Shown here: one piece after another, positions 33,741 to 44,643 of the stretch
Layout of the letters: each line of letters begins with the position of its first letter
How positions within the stretch are numbered: the first letter of the stretch is position 1
Assembly: GCF_001653235.2 (NCBI RefSeq)
Contig: NW_019154043.1
Span: 992,001-1,056,000, forward strand
DNA: 64,000 nucleotides
Origin: Pochonia chlamydosporia 170
Lineage: Eukaryota; Ascomycota; Sordariomycetes; Hypocreales; Clavicipitaceae
Direction: 5' to 3'
Notes under the pieces: model-generated
What the model was told of the DNA's origin: nothing
The model's database searches: none
Seen by the model: only the letters and a program-made list of their open reading frames with translations
Made by a program: the position numbers and the translations under genes

Positions 33741-36096
33741 GTCCGACGGAAAGATGAGCCAGATTGATCGTTATCTTCGTTATTCTGCCGTTGATGTTCC
33801 TCGAGACGATTTCTTGCCCGCACCGGACAGGTCGAATTCGCCAATTAAAGGGTCAAGTTCTGCTGTTCACCAATGGCGATAAGGGTGACTGGGTGAGAAG
33901 GAAGTTAGGTGAGGACGGCATGTCCAATGTTGTCCAGTTTATTACCACCAGTCGAAGAGTTCGTGCAACATGAACCCCGCCAGTGGAAGAGAGGGACAAT
34001 GGCAAGCCAAAAAGGGGTGCTGTGCTACGTCGGGGTCGGATGGTCAACTGGTAACGAGACCAGTTGACGGCACTGGGAGGTCATGTTGCCTGCAGAATCC
34101 TCCCGCCAACTGCATTTAAGGCTACATGTAGGGGCTGGTTTCTATTTCAACATGTAGGGAAGAATATCTAACACGTGCAGATATGAACTAAAGCTCTCTT
34201 GTTGTATTAACCCTTTTGGAGCAAACCCACGAGCGAGATAAATAGCTCGTAAACTGGCCATTTTTGTTGGGGCTAGACCAGTGCTGCCTTGTGCTCCTGC
34301 GACTGCGAGGTGAGCGGAATCGAAGCAGACATTCAACATTGCAGTCAATAATATATGTACCCCGGGACTTCCAGATGTCGTGTTGGGTCAGAGGGCCAAG
34401 TACCTATGACTTGGGGCAGCTGAGCAGGTGCCATCAATATCAATTGCAAGCACAGACAGCTGGCACACGGAGCTCCCCGTCCACCCAAGCCCTGTATAAG
34501 CCACAGGGGTCTGCAAGGTGCGGTCCCACCGTGCATGTGTGCACTGGACGGGTTTCCGGGAGGTCCCTGAACTACTTGGCACACTACACCTAAAATGGGA
34601 GATGTCTGGCATCAATTGATGACTCCAGCGAATGATGTGCCGAGATTTGCCGCCGGTGCTTGTTCGCAGCACTGTGCTGGTCCCGCCAGCAGCATCCAGC
34701 CACCCACCAGACCCTGTCTAAGACCACATGCAGCATCACTCCGGTCTGGTACACGTCTGGTGCATCTAAGGCCAGCCTGCCTGAGTAACCAGACCAGACC
34801 AGACATCAATTGATTAAACTTGACATTTTTACCCCGCAACTTGACATCATCAGCTCAATATCACATGGGGGATTGAGAATTCACCACCCATCTCGCCGGA
34901 ACCTCAAGCAAGCTATTGCATCAGGATGTTACGTGAATAAGTACCTGGAGGGTGCACCATTGGAGCGGGAGGCATATCGCGTCCCGAGCTGGTCATGAGC
35001 ATCAGCAACTGGTGCTGTTGTTCCCGGCTGGCCAGACATTCAATGTTCCGGCCGCGGATGTCCTTATTACAGTGATTTCAATGTTCCCTGGGCCAAGACT
35101 ACTTATACTCAATGAACGACAACACAAGCCTAATGGCAGGAGCTAGCACGCCTTGACGAATCAACCGCATTGCCATATTATTCTGCTAGTCACCGCGTTT
35201 TGTTCTATAACAGTAAGTGGCGCCCTTTTATTCCTAATTACGGATGATGATGACCAAGGCCGTAAATTGATACCGAGGATTAGGACAGTGGACTTGTTGT
35301 GGACGTTTCAGACTGGATACACGCAACAGCAAACGACAATATCTTTTCCATTTCCACGGTCGCCCTCAATCCGAAGATTGTTGGGTAAATGCAGACTTAT
35401 TGAGTCCAACTCTTCTTAAAAAGGTCAACGGTCTCTGACCAGATTAAATGAGGCTTTGGTTGCAAATCAATGAACAGCATCTCATCATTACAACTGACTG
35501 GTTCATAATCGGCGTAACTTTACGTGTTTGCTCACCATGTCCCATCAATGGTGAAATTGAGGCTTGTAACGCCTGGAAAAACTCAAGCAGTGGATGTCCT
35601 GGGTTCAAAACGTCATTGTAGAGACTATTTTAGCCTGTTAGAAGTCCATCGGCCAGTATTATTTAGGGACCAACTCCCCCGTTTCGTGAAGACAAGCAAT
35701 AAAAGAGTGCTACCCGATCGAGGCACTTCTGTTGAAGGTGTCGTGCGCTACTGATGGTTCCGACGATCTCTTGAGTCTCTAACCGATTAGGTATTGCACC
35801 CACAAACTGTTGGACGTTCCGCTGTGGCTCTGTCTGCGACCTAATGCACCCTCAGTCATTCACCCATTGCCTGTTTTTGCTTCGTCTGGAGGACATGACC
35901 TTATTCTTCTGGGTCTACATGCCCTTGGTCTGTATAACCTTGGACTGTAAACAAAGACTCGCCCAACCGAGGTCTTTTAGTAGCCAGTATGTAGACTAGA
36001 AACACGGGTTTACATAACTGGGGTCTACTGAGTAGCAGGACTTGGATCATGAACACGGGTTTGCATGATTGAGGTCTCATAACTAGCGTCTGCTAA
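33741..36096. other. Long gene-poor region
   Basis: 2.3 kb without a supported gene. It holds a 26-base hairpin (34043-34068), a stretch at about 34470-34800 with many CCAGAC/GTCTGG words, a repeated CATCAATTGAT (34609 and 34803), and a 51-base tandem repeat (35950 on). It looks like eroded accessory sequence between the NLR and a TPR fragment. Confidence 0.45.
34043..34068. repeat. Inverted repeat, 10-base arms
   Basis: GTCAACTGGT at 34043-34052 and ACCAGTTGAC at 34059-34068, exact inverted complements around a six-base loop. About 300 bases upstream of the NLR start. Confidence 0.65.
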
Positions 36097-36102
36097 TTCT
36101 CA
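35950..36102. repeat. Degenerate tandem repeat, 51-base period, three copies
   Basis: Copies begin at 35950, 36001 and 36052. The last two share AACACGGGTTT.CAT.A and GAGGTCT/GGGGTCT; the first is more diverged (AACAAAGACT...GAGGTCT). It runs straight into the TPR fragment. Confidence 0.55.
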
Positions 36103-36588
36103 CAAAAGGATCTTACGGTCGACTTGTCACCTGCCGACCAACCTGGCCGGGCAATCAGGCTGAACAACCTCGGAAACCAGCTTACAAGCCGGTATAAGCG
36201 GACAGGCGAGATGGTCGACATAGAGGAAGCGATTATAATGACCAGGCAAGCGGTAGACTCGATACCAGTCGACCATCTGGACCGAGCAGGCAGCTTGACC
36301 GACCTGGGAAGCAAGCTTCAGAGGCGGTATGAGCGGTCATGGGAGGTAGCCGACCTGGAAGAGGCTACCTTAAGCTTCCATGAGGCCTGGAGATGTTATG
36401 CTGCCACCCCTTTCCACCGAGTCCAAGCAGCTGCCCAATGTCGCAGGGGAGTATGCATGTTCAAGGGGCCATGCAGGTTGCTCAAGGGCATTCCACAGCC
36501 CATCAGTCTAGGCACGGCGAGTATGCCGAGTGGCTGTTCGACAAGAGCCTCAAAAGAGTGGGAGAAAGCGTCTTTCAAATATGAATAG
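36097..36588 (+). pseudogene. Tetratricopeptide-repeat (TPR) protein fragment
   Basis: An open stretch without a suitable ATG begins after a TAA at 36094. It reads RAIRLNNLGNQLTSRYKRTG then DIEEAIIMTRQAVDSIPVDH, and again GSLTDLGSKLQRRYERSWEVADLEEA, two units of the 42-residue TPR type found in large fungal TPR-NLR and TPR-CHAT proteins. The following WRCYAATPFHRVQAAAQC resembles the join to a CHAT protease domain, but then the frame loses all likeness and stops. The first ATG in frame (36211) would leave barely one and a half repeats. It is most likely the remnant of a larger recognition gene. Confidence 0.65.
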
Positions 36589-36746
36589 TAACATTGAATT
36601 GAAACAAACTGATGCCCTTGGCCTGCAGCGGCTGGTTTCGAACTATGTACACCAAAGAATATGTCTGTCAAAGTATATACGTTGCATAATGTGTAGACGG
36701 CTCCCAACAAGAGATGACTCATAGCTGTATCTCACTGCATCTGAGT

Positions 36747-37828
36747 TTACTGGAAGATGTCGTTCTGTGCACCGTTGGCCCAGCCCATGCCCTGGTTGTA
36801 TCCAGGAGAGGCACCGTTGGGAACCTGCACATTGTTTCCTTCAGCCTCTGTGAACTGGTTAGCTTTTGATCATCTAGTTCAAACGATGGAATGAACTTAC
36901 GGTTCCAGGCAACCATTTGCTTAGCGCCCTTGACACACTTGGATTGGTCGTTCTGGCAGTAGACGGGAGCCTTGGCCGGGGCAAGCTTGCGGTTAGATGA
37001 GGAGCCGGTAACATGGCATCGGTAGTTGGCCATATACATGTTGGGTTGGCCACCTAGTTACACGTAGTTAGCATATGGACGTGATGATTTGGCTTGTCAT
37101 GACTTACATCCGGTGGGAACCCAGAGCCATGCGCAGTAGCAACCACCTGGGGGACAGGCAGGAAGGTCCTTGGGGACGCTGTAGGTAGCCATTCGCTTCC
37201 ATGGGGTACTATCGAAGTGTGTTAACGAGTGGCCACGTAACGTATTTGTGAGAAGCTGCTTACTGCTCGAGCACAGAGAACACAACGAGGTTCTCCATGG
37301 TGACTTTGCTCAGGTCAGACTGATAGGAGATAGCCCAGGCAGTACCAGCAGCCATAGACTGGTTATTGGTATGCAAAGCACCATCATCCTGGATACAATC
37401 AGGCGGGTTTCCAGGGCCACGCCAGTCCTCGGGATGGTTCTTGCCATCGGGCCATGCGCTGGCGAACTTTCCATCGAAGGACAGAGAAGTCTGGGCCTGG
37501 TTGTGAGCAAGCTCAACGGTGAACTGGCCACCAGCAGGAAGGGCAACAGATGCACCATTCTTGGGGGGGTTGTTCAAGCAACCACTCTTGCGCTGCATCC
37601 ACCAGTCGTTCTTGGACAACATCCAAAGCGGGTTGACGGGGTCATTGGCATTGGGGTTGTAGTTGTTGGGGTCGGGACCGCCCTGTATACTAGTTAGAAA
37701 TACTATCATCGGGTATCAGGAATTCTGGATACTCGACTAACCTCACAGTACATTCCTTTGACAAAGGCAGCCGTGTGAGCGGAAGCGCCCGTGGCCAGGA
37801 GAAGAGTGGCTGGAAGTGACCAAAGCAT
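36747..37828 (-). CDS. Secreted copper monooxygenase-like protein (AA14-like LPMO)
   Basis: Five exons give 286 residues: 37742-37828, 37264-37682, 37108-37208, 36901-37053 and 36747-36847; all introns are 53-59 bases and canonical. A 17-residue signal peptide ([17 protein letters not shown]) ends exactly before His18, so the mature protein starts with His, the hallmark of lytic polysaccharide monooxygenases, where it forms the copper histidine brace. A second His lies in DDGALHTNN and a Tyr in AWAISYQSD, the expected third and axial positions. The closing region [12 protein letters not shown]...AEGNNV resembles AA14-type enzymes, described as acting on xylan on cellulose. Family placement is from remembered motifs and is less certain than the LPMO-like character. 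Eight or more cysteines fit a secreted enzyme. Confidence 0.72.
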
Positions 37829-39475
37829 TTTGAAGGGAGATTTTCTCAAGGGGGCTAAAGTCAGTGTGCTCTGTTATGGTAGATGTCTCCAAAAGCTATT
37901 TTGACGATGGGACGTCAAGTTTTATATCTCCTCGTCTTGACTACAACTCGATACGGTGCTGACCAACTCCCGAGGCCCCGGACTACCTTCTCCTTTCTCC
38001 ATATTATTACCCAGACGTCAGGTTACACTCTATGCAATGCAGGTGTTAGCGCCGCCACGGCGATGGAGGATCGACTGTCCAGTAAACGCCAATGCTAATC
38101 TACTCTCGCTAAGGTGTAGCAAGGACCATTCGGCTTGTTTCGAGGATAAAAAGAGACCTTGTCAAGTGCCGTTACCATGCTAAACATACAAGGGGTGCCC
38201 CGCAGACGGATGAATTATGGAGTCTTGGCTGCGATGTTTTTCAGTTTAGTGCTCACTTTGGTGGACTTATGGTTTGGTGAAATCGCGGATGCGACCCTGA
38301 AACATACGAATGTCCACAAGTGTTTAGGAGAACAGTTGAAGAACGCTAGTTATTGGCGGTGATTGAATTTCCAGGCACTTTCGTTCTCTCTTCTGGTGAA
38401 ACTAGCTACCTTATCTGCAAACAATTTGCATGCACCCGCGATTAAGCGTCCAGATCTCCTCAACACCTCCGCGTGCAAACTCGACCAAATACCTGGAACA
38501 AGAACCAATGACCAAACCTGTTTTCTAAACTTCATTGCCAAGTAAACTTTGAAGTCCGATCCCAGTCTGTCACCGGGTAAAGCCCCGGACATCTGCCTAA
38601 ATATCCGAGTTCCAATGCATCCCATACACCACGTTATTAAGGAGATCCCGTCCCATGCACATAGACTCGTGGCACATCATTTTGACAACACGTATAAGGA
38701 ATTCCAGGCAAGGGAGCAATCCCAGCCAGTCCATCCACAGTACTGAATACTGTTTGTTTCTGATCTTACGACCAGCAACACACAACAATTTGCAGCATTA
38801 CCCAAGTCGGGCCGACCCGCACATCACGACAACATCTTATTGGTGGCATTAATTCTTCACGCTGTTTCAAACTAAACGCTCCCATCTGGCCTGTAGGACA
38901 ACTCCTCTCCAATCGCGTAAATTTCTCGGTCCTTGCGGTATATGAGCTACCCCATTAAGATTGGCGCCTAGGTTCGATCGGGTTCATGCGGCTGCTACGG
39001 ATGGTTCCATGTGGCCCCGATTCGTGGCGCCGAATGATACGTTGTGAGGACATTCGCGAAGTGTACGAGAATTTCTTGTAAACTGCCGAAAGTAGCCACT
39101 GCCTGGTTATATTTTGGATGCTGAATTTAGGCAAATACGATTTGGATAAAAGAAGCTTTTGTGGCTTATGCGGGCCATCATGCTACATAAACGTGTATTT
39201 GGCGATTTATATACGCTGGAGCTGCGAACTTGTCACTCATCACGGGCCTCACAGTGTGTTACAATATCGTATAGCTGAAAGTTTAGATTTAGCCTGTGGT
39301 TTGCTAGCAATGTCGTATACATGCATTTGCCAAGGATTGACCACACTTTGCGTAACCGATGTAGGGTCGGTTTGATGCTTCTGCTTCAATGAGTGCATTA
39401 CACCAACGCATGTATATCACCGAGAATAGACACGATGCTAGAAAACAGCAAACATCAAAGTCTGGACAAGACCGT
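37829..39475. other. Intergenic region, no supported gene
   Basis: Promoter of the monooxygenase gene at its left end and the 3' side of the next secreted protein gene at its right. A short plus-strand frame at about 38210-38362 has one hydrophobic stretch but no other support. Confidence 0.45.
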
Positions 39476-40350
39476 CTACCAGTTGAAATCGCTGCACCAA
39501 GTTGAGCAAGCACCAGTTCCCCAGCCTCCCCACCACGAGTTTCCGGTATTATACCAACAGTAATCGCTGCCCTTCATATCCCTGTTATTCCTTCCCTCCA
39601 CATTCAAGATGGCGTAGCTGAATCCCCAATGAGAGTAAATCGGATCCCATGCGGCCGCGATGTTGAAGCCTCGGTGGTTGTCGAGAGGATAGTAGGTCCA
39701 GCGTCCGTTGTTGACCTCATCGAAACGGGCCCATGTGCCAGAGCCACGGTTATTGGTGATATCGACCCCTGTTGGAAGCGGTATATTAGCCTATGTCGAC
39801 GGTTGTGTTTCTATCCGAGAGCGGCGTGATGCACGATCATGCCAGGATGACTAGTAATATCAAGAAACTTACAATTCAGATTATAGCTGGCTTCCTCGCA
39901 GTGTTTACCAGGACAAACACCGTCGGTGGCGTAGTAGTAGTCTCGATGGATGTTGATACGGCAATCTGCCCCGTTGGGTGGATTAAATGGCACTCGCTTC
40001 TGGAGACCTTTGTAAAGGTCATGGAATTCAGGGTTGGGGATTGTTTTATTGGTAGCCTTTGACAGTTAGCACTGAAATGCGTGCGATGAGTACACGACAA
40101 CCACAGAACGTACCGGATCTTTGATGTATTTGACTTCCATCAGAGCTTTCTCTTCCTCGAGATACTTCAAAAAATCGGGGTCAGCCGTCCAGTTGAATGC
40201 AGCGATTGATTCGTGGACATTATGCGAGGCCAAAAGACTAGGTGTTATCTCTGGAAGGTCTAGTTTTGGGGCTCGCGAAGAAACTGCGGCCCCTGTTGCC
40301 AAAGTGGCGAGGAGGCATACGCTCAGAATGGACTTGCACGAAGAAGACAT
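39476..40350 (-). CDS. Secreted protein of unknown family
   Basis: Three exons, 40114-40350, 39873-40056 and 39476-39768, join in frame to 237 residues. Residues 1-22 are a signal peptide (SILSVCLLATLATGAA). The mature part begins with a helical, acidic stretch (DPDFLKYLEEEKALMEVKYIK), then a cysteine-containing module (ADCRINIHRDYYYATDGVC, then CEEASYNLN), and an aromatic, Gly-rich C-terminal half with many Trp and Asn (GSGTWARFDEVNNGRWTYYP; WWGGWGTGACSTWCSDFNW). I do not recognise the family. The conserved-looking aromatic core and six cysteines in the mature part suggest a compact extracellular fold, possibly a beta-rich one. It has its own promoter region at its right; no obvious partner gene. 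Confidence 0.75.
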
Positions 40351-41100
40351 ATTGATGTGTTTTGAATTGGTGAGTTTGTGTCATTTCGGAGGGATTTGAG
40401 AAAGCAAAGGCCGTCTTTTATAGAAAATCACAAAACTCTGGCCGTCATGTTCCATGATAAACAACAACAATAGCTCGTGTCATCTTTTGTGAGGCTGGTG
40501 AGAACCCAAGGTCTAGTCTTTTAGACATCTCTTGCTGAAGCCAGTTGTGGCCCTGGCGAAATGAAAAAGTCGAAAATTTAATATAGTGCATACTCTTGGT
40601 ATGAAGTACCCTAGGCGTATAAAGATGACACGAGCAGCATAACGCTGGTAAATCCTAGCCAAGAATGTGGTCTGAGTAAGCGAGTCCCATTTGCGTGTTG
40701 TGATTTGAGAACCGAAAATTTCAATGCAAGCTGACGTGCGTATTGGCTCCCTCCCTTCAACCGCTCGTGTCAACTGGTGTGCCGCTGAGCAGGAACAGGG
40801 TCCCCTGCACTCGTGGCCAAAGAAGTGAAGCCGAGGCCGAGGTTTCAACGAAATATAACTCAAACTATCTCTCTGTATCATCGATGCATTCCCTTTTGCC
40901 GGTTAACTGACAGCGGTTATTTTCTTTGATATAGTGGGTGCCTTAGACTGTCGTCCAAGGCGCGCTGTTTGCCCAACTGCGAAACAGGAAAACGTAGCTA
41001 GGCTCTAGCTTCGTATGGTATAATAAAACCTGGGTACACACTTACCGCACTCACTTGGAAAGTGGTTACGATTTGAACATTATGCGAAGAGATCAGGTTT
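40351..41100. other. Intergenic region, no supported gene
   Basis: Upstream region of the secreted protein gene. A 122-codon minus-strand frame at 40513-40881 has no recognisable feature. The sequence turns AT-rich from about 41100. Confidence 0.4.
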
Positions 41101-41145
41101 TGCTTCGCGAGGTGTCTACTCTTATGAAGGGCTAGTAGTATAATA

Positions 41146-41169
41146 CAGACAGAATCTGGGAGGCGCTGT
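41146..41169. repeat. Dispersed repeat, copy 2 (identical to 27804-27827)
   Basis: Same 24 bases as copy 1, here at the left edge of the AT-rich relic. To the right CCTCCTCAAC of copy 1 becomes TTCTCCCACT, with mostly C-to-T type changes. Confidence 0.7.
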
Positions 41170-41686
41170 TTCTCCCACTAAATCTAGCAGAAATAGCTGC
41201 TACTTTTAGCAGCTTTGATAGTAAGAGAGCAAAGACGTAATATAGGTATAGTATATATTAAGCTAGAAATAAGCAATAGCGAGGCTACTTTGCTAACTTA
41301 AGTCCTTATGTAGCTTATATTCTCTACTAGGCACATAAGTATCTAGGCTAGCATAGCCTATAGTCTTATCCAAGTTTCTAAGTTCAGTTTTAAAACCTTA
41401 TTTTGTAAATCTAGTTTACGTGAGTTTATTTTCTAATACTACTAAAGTTAATAACTACGCTAGGTCTCTAAGTAGCACCTAAGTAGCGCCTAGAAATATG
41501 TTATTATTTAAAATAGCAGTCTTTGCTTAATCTTGCTAGTTACTACTATCTCTCTTTATATCTCTTAAGACTAGAGACCTAGTAAATGATTATAGCACTT
41601 TTTTTCGCCTGATGCGTATAGCAAGGGCCTCGTATTACTCTTTTTGCACTGTATTTGCACTTCACGGTTTTCTATTTTTCTTGCAC

Positions 41687-41710
41687 TGCACGGTATTTTT
41701 ATACCGTGCA
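41687..41710. repeat. Perfect hairpin, 10-base arms and 4-base loop
   Basis: TGCACGGTAT, then TTTT, then ATACCGTGCA. It sits in the AT-rich relic and keeps a CG pair in each arm, unusual for its surroundings. Confidence 0.7.
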
Positions 41711-41880
41711 GGCAATACGATATTATATACGATATCGTCTTATTTACGGCCACACTATTTACATCACTGGCCGCCATAGGCTCAAGCTTTTTTGTACAAG
41801 GAATTCGCTCCATTCAGCAGTACGGTCCCATATGCTAATGGGAGGATTCATAGGATCCCAAACACAGAAATTACAGTAGA

Positions 41881-42259
41881 GCCACCAAAATCGATCTCGA
41901 GACATCCACCGCCCAATTGGATGGGCAGGTAAGTCTTCACGATGTGCCCAATATGCCCTGATATCTCACTCTTAATAGATACTTAAGTATAGCAGAATGG
42001 CAAAGAAAATTATCAGCTCGGCGTACGTAGTTAGATCGTGAGGCTTTTGCTGCTGATACATCCTCTTTTTGTCGTTCTGTCGTCGTTGCCATCGCTTATA
42101 CGTATTTTCAGCCCGCCAATCGACAAGATCCCTTGGAATGAACAAAAGAAAGAGCTTAAGCGGATCAATAGGCCATTTAACGCATAATTTACGCCTATGA
42201 GCCTTTTCTATCGCTAGTTGCAACACCTTTAGGTTACCAATATCTGGAGACCATGCCAC
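41881..42259 (-). pseudogene. piggyBac-type transposase fragment (DDE_Tnp_1_7), broken by stops
   Basis: The minus strand reads PIDPLKLFLLFIPRDLVDWR, then a Trp/Gln-rich spacer, then TYAELIIFFAILLYLSIY. That order matches the N-terminal part of fungal piggyBac-like transposases, where a P.ELFLLF.P..L segment leads to a T..EI..WLGILIYMG helix. After two in-frame stops (TAA, TGA at about 41975-41982) the same frame continues RAYWAHREDLPAHPIGRWMS, matching the next conserved piece (EDYW...H.I...ISL.RF). The catalytic acids lie further on and are not found. The stops suit RIP. Assignment is from remembered family patterns. Confidence 0.6.
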
Positions 42260-42660
42260 ATGTTTCTAAGCTAGGGAATATTAGGCAGCCAGCAAAGGCG
42301 GGAATAGCAGCACAGGATCACCTATAGGAACCTTTTATCCCTTATAAATGGTCATAGGTTGCCACTTAGGGTCCTACAAGAGGTTAGTTTCTTTGTTAGA
42401 CCATATCAGCTTAAACGGCGAGAAGTACAGCAGGTATAAATCATCATTATCATTGGATTTATTATCTAGCTCACGTTCTAGTTTATAAGCCAACTATTTG
42501 TGTACTCCTAGCTCTAAATTCCCAACCTTATAAGCAATTGCCGCCATTAACATCGCAAGATAGCTCTTTCTCCACTAAAAATACCGCCGTTTAAATACCG
42601 CCAGCAGCTTTAGCTCAGTCGGAGTTCTGCTCAAGTATTACGGCATCATCAAGGTCCTCA

Positions 42661-43429
42661 GGTTAGCTAGAATTTAGAAGGAATGCCACATCGGCACTAG
42701 AAGAATTTGGTTGGGACATCATACAAGCACGCCACGGACGTAGTTGCAAGATACTCCCAAAAAAACACACCAAAAACAGCAGGTAGTACTGTACCGCCAC
42801 ACAAATAAGCGAACCTGCACGGACCATGGCTGCAAAGCCGCCCTTATTAAGGAGATCTACTCCCGTGTCCATTCTTCAATCTCAATCGGCATAATCTCTT
42901 TGAACGAGGCGTTACCGTTTCTCACATTTCTCATTGCCAACTGTGTTGGCGGCGTCCAGTATTCCCGCAGGCTTTGATAAGGCTGGTGACCACTATCAAG
43001 CATCTTCCCAATGTCAAAACCTGGTAAAATAGCCCATCAAGGCCCCTCCGGCGGTTACGTCTATCCCAACTCCCTGCACGGCGCTATCGACAATCACCAC
43101 ACCATGTCTGCGAGCCCCTGCGCTCTGAAGAACTGCAAAGGCGCTTCCGGCCGCGACGCTACCGATTGCGCTATGGACAGTCGCTGCGAGCGACCCTGAG
43201 GAATCATTAGAGATGTTGAACAGTAGAATGATGTGGTATGAAGATCAGTGTTTGGTGTTCACCTGGTAAGTTACTACGCCTGGAGAACCGAATCCTGCTA
43301 TGGTCATGGCTGAAGCACACGGATTGAGGAATACGGGTCTTGGCTAACTAGTTGCTCTCTAGCCAACTAGAAAGCAGATTCCCTTGTTCATCCACAACAA
43401 TCAACATCATCTTGAAATATCCAAATTAT
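42661..43429. other. Intergenic region, no supported gene
   Basis: GC content returns to normal. A 62-codon plus-strand frame at 43011-43199 (Cys-containing, no signal peptide) is noted but not accepted as a gene. Confidence 0.4.
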
Positions 43430-44643
43430 TCAACACAAATTGTTGGGTGGTTCTGGGTCGTAAGTACAGGTCTTCTGGTTCACACAGTCGTCCTGTTCTC
43501 TCGTGCACCTCAAATGCAGCGATTTGAACTTCCAGCCTTCCGTCCACATCTTGTGGCATTGCCCTCTGCTCATATAGCCATAGCCAAACCACTTGCCAAT
43601 ACACCCTGGATTCTCCCAATAGCTAAGTTGCACTTGACCTCTGGGGCATAGGCCACCCAGAGCAACATCTACAGACCCTACGGCGCAGCCCGTATCTATG
43701 CACATGCCGTTACTCCCATCAACAATACTGACAGTGTTGTGCACGTCGCCAGTGCAGTCTGTGTGGTAATAGGACTTAAGGGAGTAGGAGATAATACCGA
43801 CGCAGGCGTAGGCATTCGCCCATAGCCCCGCGCAATCGCTACCTGCCTGTGGATTCCACTGGAGAAACCGCTCTAAAGAAATACCATTCTTGGAAGCAAC
43901 GTTAGCGCATGTGTCGCCATTCTGGATAAACTGGAACTTGGCACAGTTATTGACTATACCCGGCTGCGTTGGCGTTGGCGTTTGAATGCCGTTGCCCGAC
44001 GACAATGTCGATGTAGGCGGGGGACTATAGCCAATTACCGAGACGCAGGCATAAGTATTAGCCCAGAGTCCAGTGCAATCGCTGCCAACTTTGGGGTTCC
44101 AAGTTTGGAAGTCTGAGAGGCTTAATTTATACTGCGAGGCTATCTTTGTACAGGTGTCACCCTTCTTGACGAAATAAAATGCATCGCAGTTGGAAACCAT
44201 GTCAGGCTGTATTGGAGTTGGAGTGGTGATGCCTATAAATGAATCTTACAGGAATGCGGCCGGAGTACACTGCCACTGTAGCTCTTACCGTTGCCTGGTT
44301 TCGCTGCAGTTGTTGTTGAAGCTGTTTTTGTGGAATCACTTAAAGTGGTTGAGGTTGTGACTGGAGGCGTGGAGCTGGAAGTAGTCGAGGTCGTAGTGAC
44401 CGTCGAGACGGTGCCAACCACACAGTAGCTGTGACCAGCTACAAGGTTAGGACAACTGAGTCCAGGATTCAACGACACGAACTGGTCAAGGGTGAGACCC
44501 CATGCCCCAGCAAAGGATTGACAAGTGTTTCCGTTGCTAGCGGCCGTAGAGAAGCTGCAGATCACGCTTCGGCGAGAATGCAGCTCGCGGGCGGACAGCA
44601 GAGTTGGGAACAATCCCAGAGCAAAAATTCCCTTTCGATGCAT
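43430..44643 (-). CDS. Secreted protein with three LysM domains (LysM effector type)
   Basis: Two exons, 44289-44643 and 43430-44232, give 385 residues. Residues 1-18 (MHRKGIFALGLFPTLLSA) are a signal peptide. Three LysM modules follow: GNTCQSFAGAWGLTLDQF near residues 38-55, GDTCTKIASQYKLSLSDFQT near 143-162, and GDTCANVASKNGISLERFLQ near 213-232; modules 2 and 3 share WNP...GSDC.GLWAN.YACV. A Ser/Thr-rich linker separates modules 1 and 2. LysM domains bind chitin oligomers; fungal LysM effectors hide cell-wall fragments from host receptors or shield hyphae from chitinases. A C-terminal cysteine-rich region of about 120 residues (ten or more Cys) is unlike the minimal effectors and is not recognised. 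Start chosen at 44643, since earlier in-frame ATGs would bury the signal peptide. It neighbours a chitinase gene, a known pairing in fungi. Confidence 0.9.

Larger units (their letters stand above)
41110..42660. mobile_element. AT-rich transposon relic with RIP-like decay
   Basis: From about 41180 the sequence is dense in TAG, CTA, TTA and TAAG words and nearly free of CG pairs for several hundred bases, unlike the flanking genes. This is the pattern left by repeat-induced point mutation, which turns CpA into TpA in duplicated DNA. Transposase likeness is seen at 41881-42259. The outer ends are my estimate; I found no clear terminal repeats. Confidence 0.6.

Noticed and set aside
34780..34800. 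Short CCAGA repeats considered as a CRISPR-like or telomeric array
   Set aside because: Only a few 5-base units without spacers; not a CRISPR and not the fungal TTAGGG repeat.
40513..40881. 122-codon minus-strand frame upstream of the unknown secreted protein
   Set aside because: Basic, no motif, no splice partners; chance frame.
43011..43199. 62-codon plus-strand frame with several Cys
   Set aside because: No signal peptide, no recognised motif, isolated; insufficient support.
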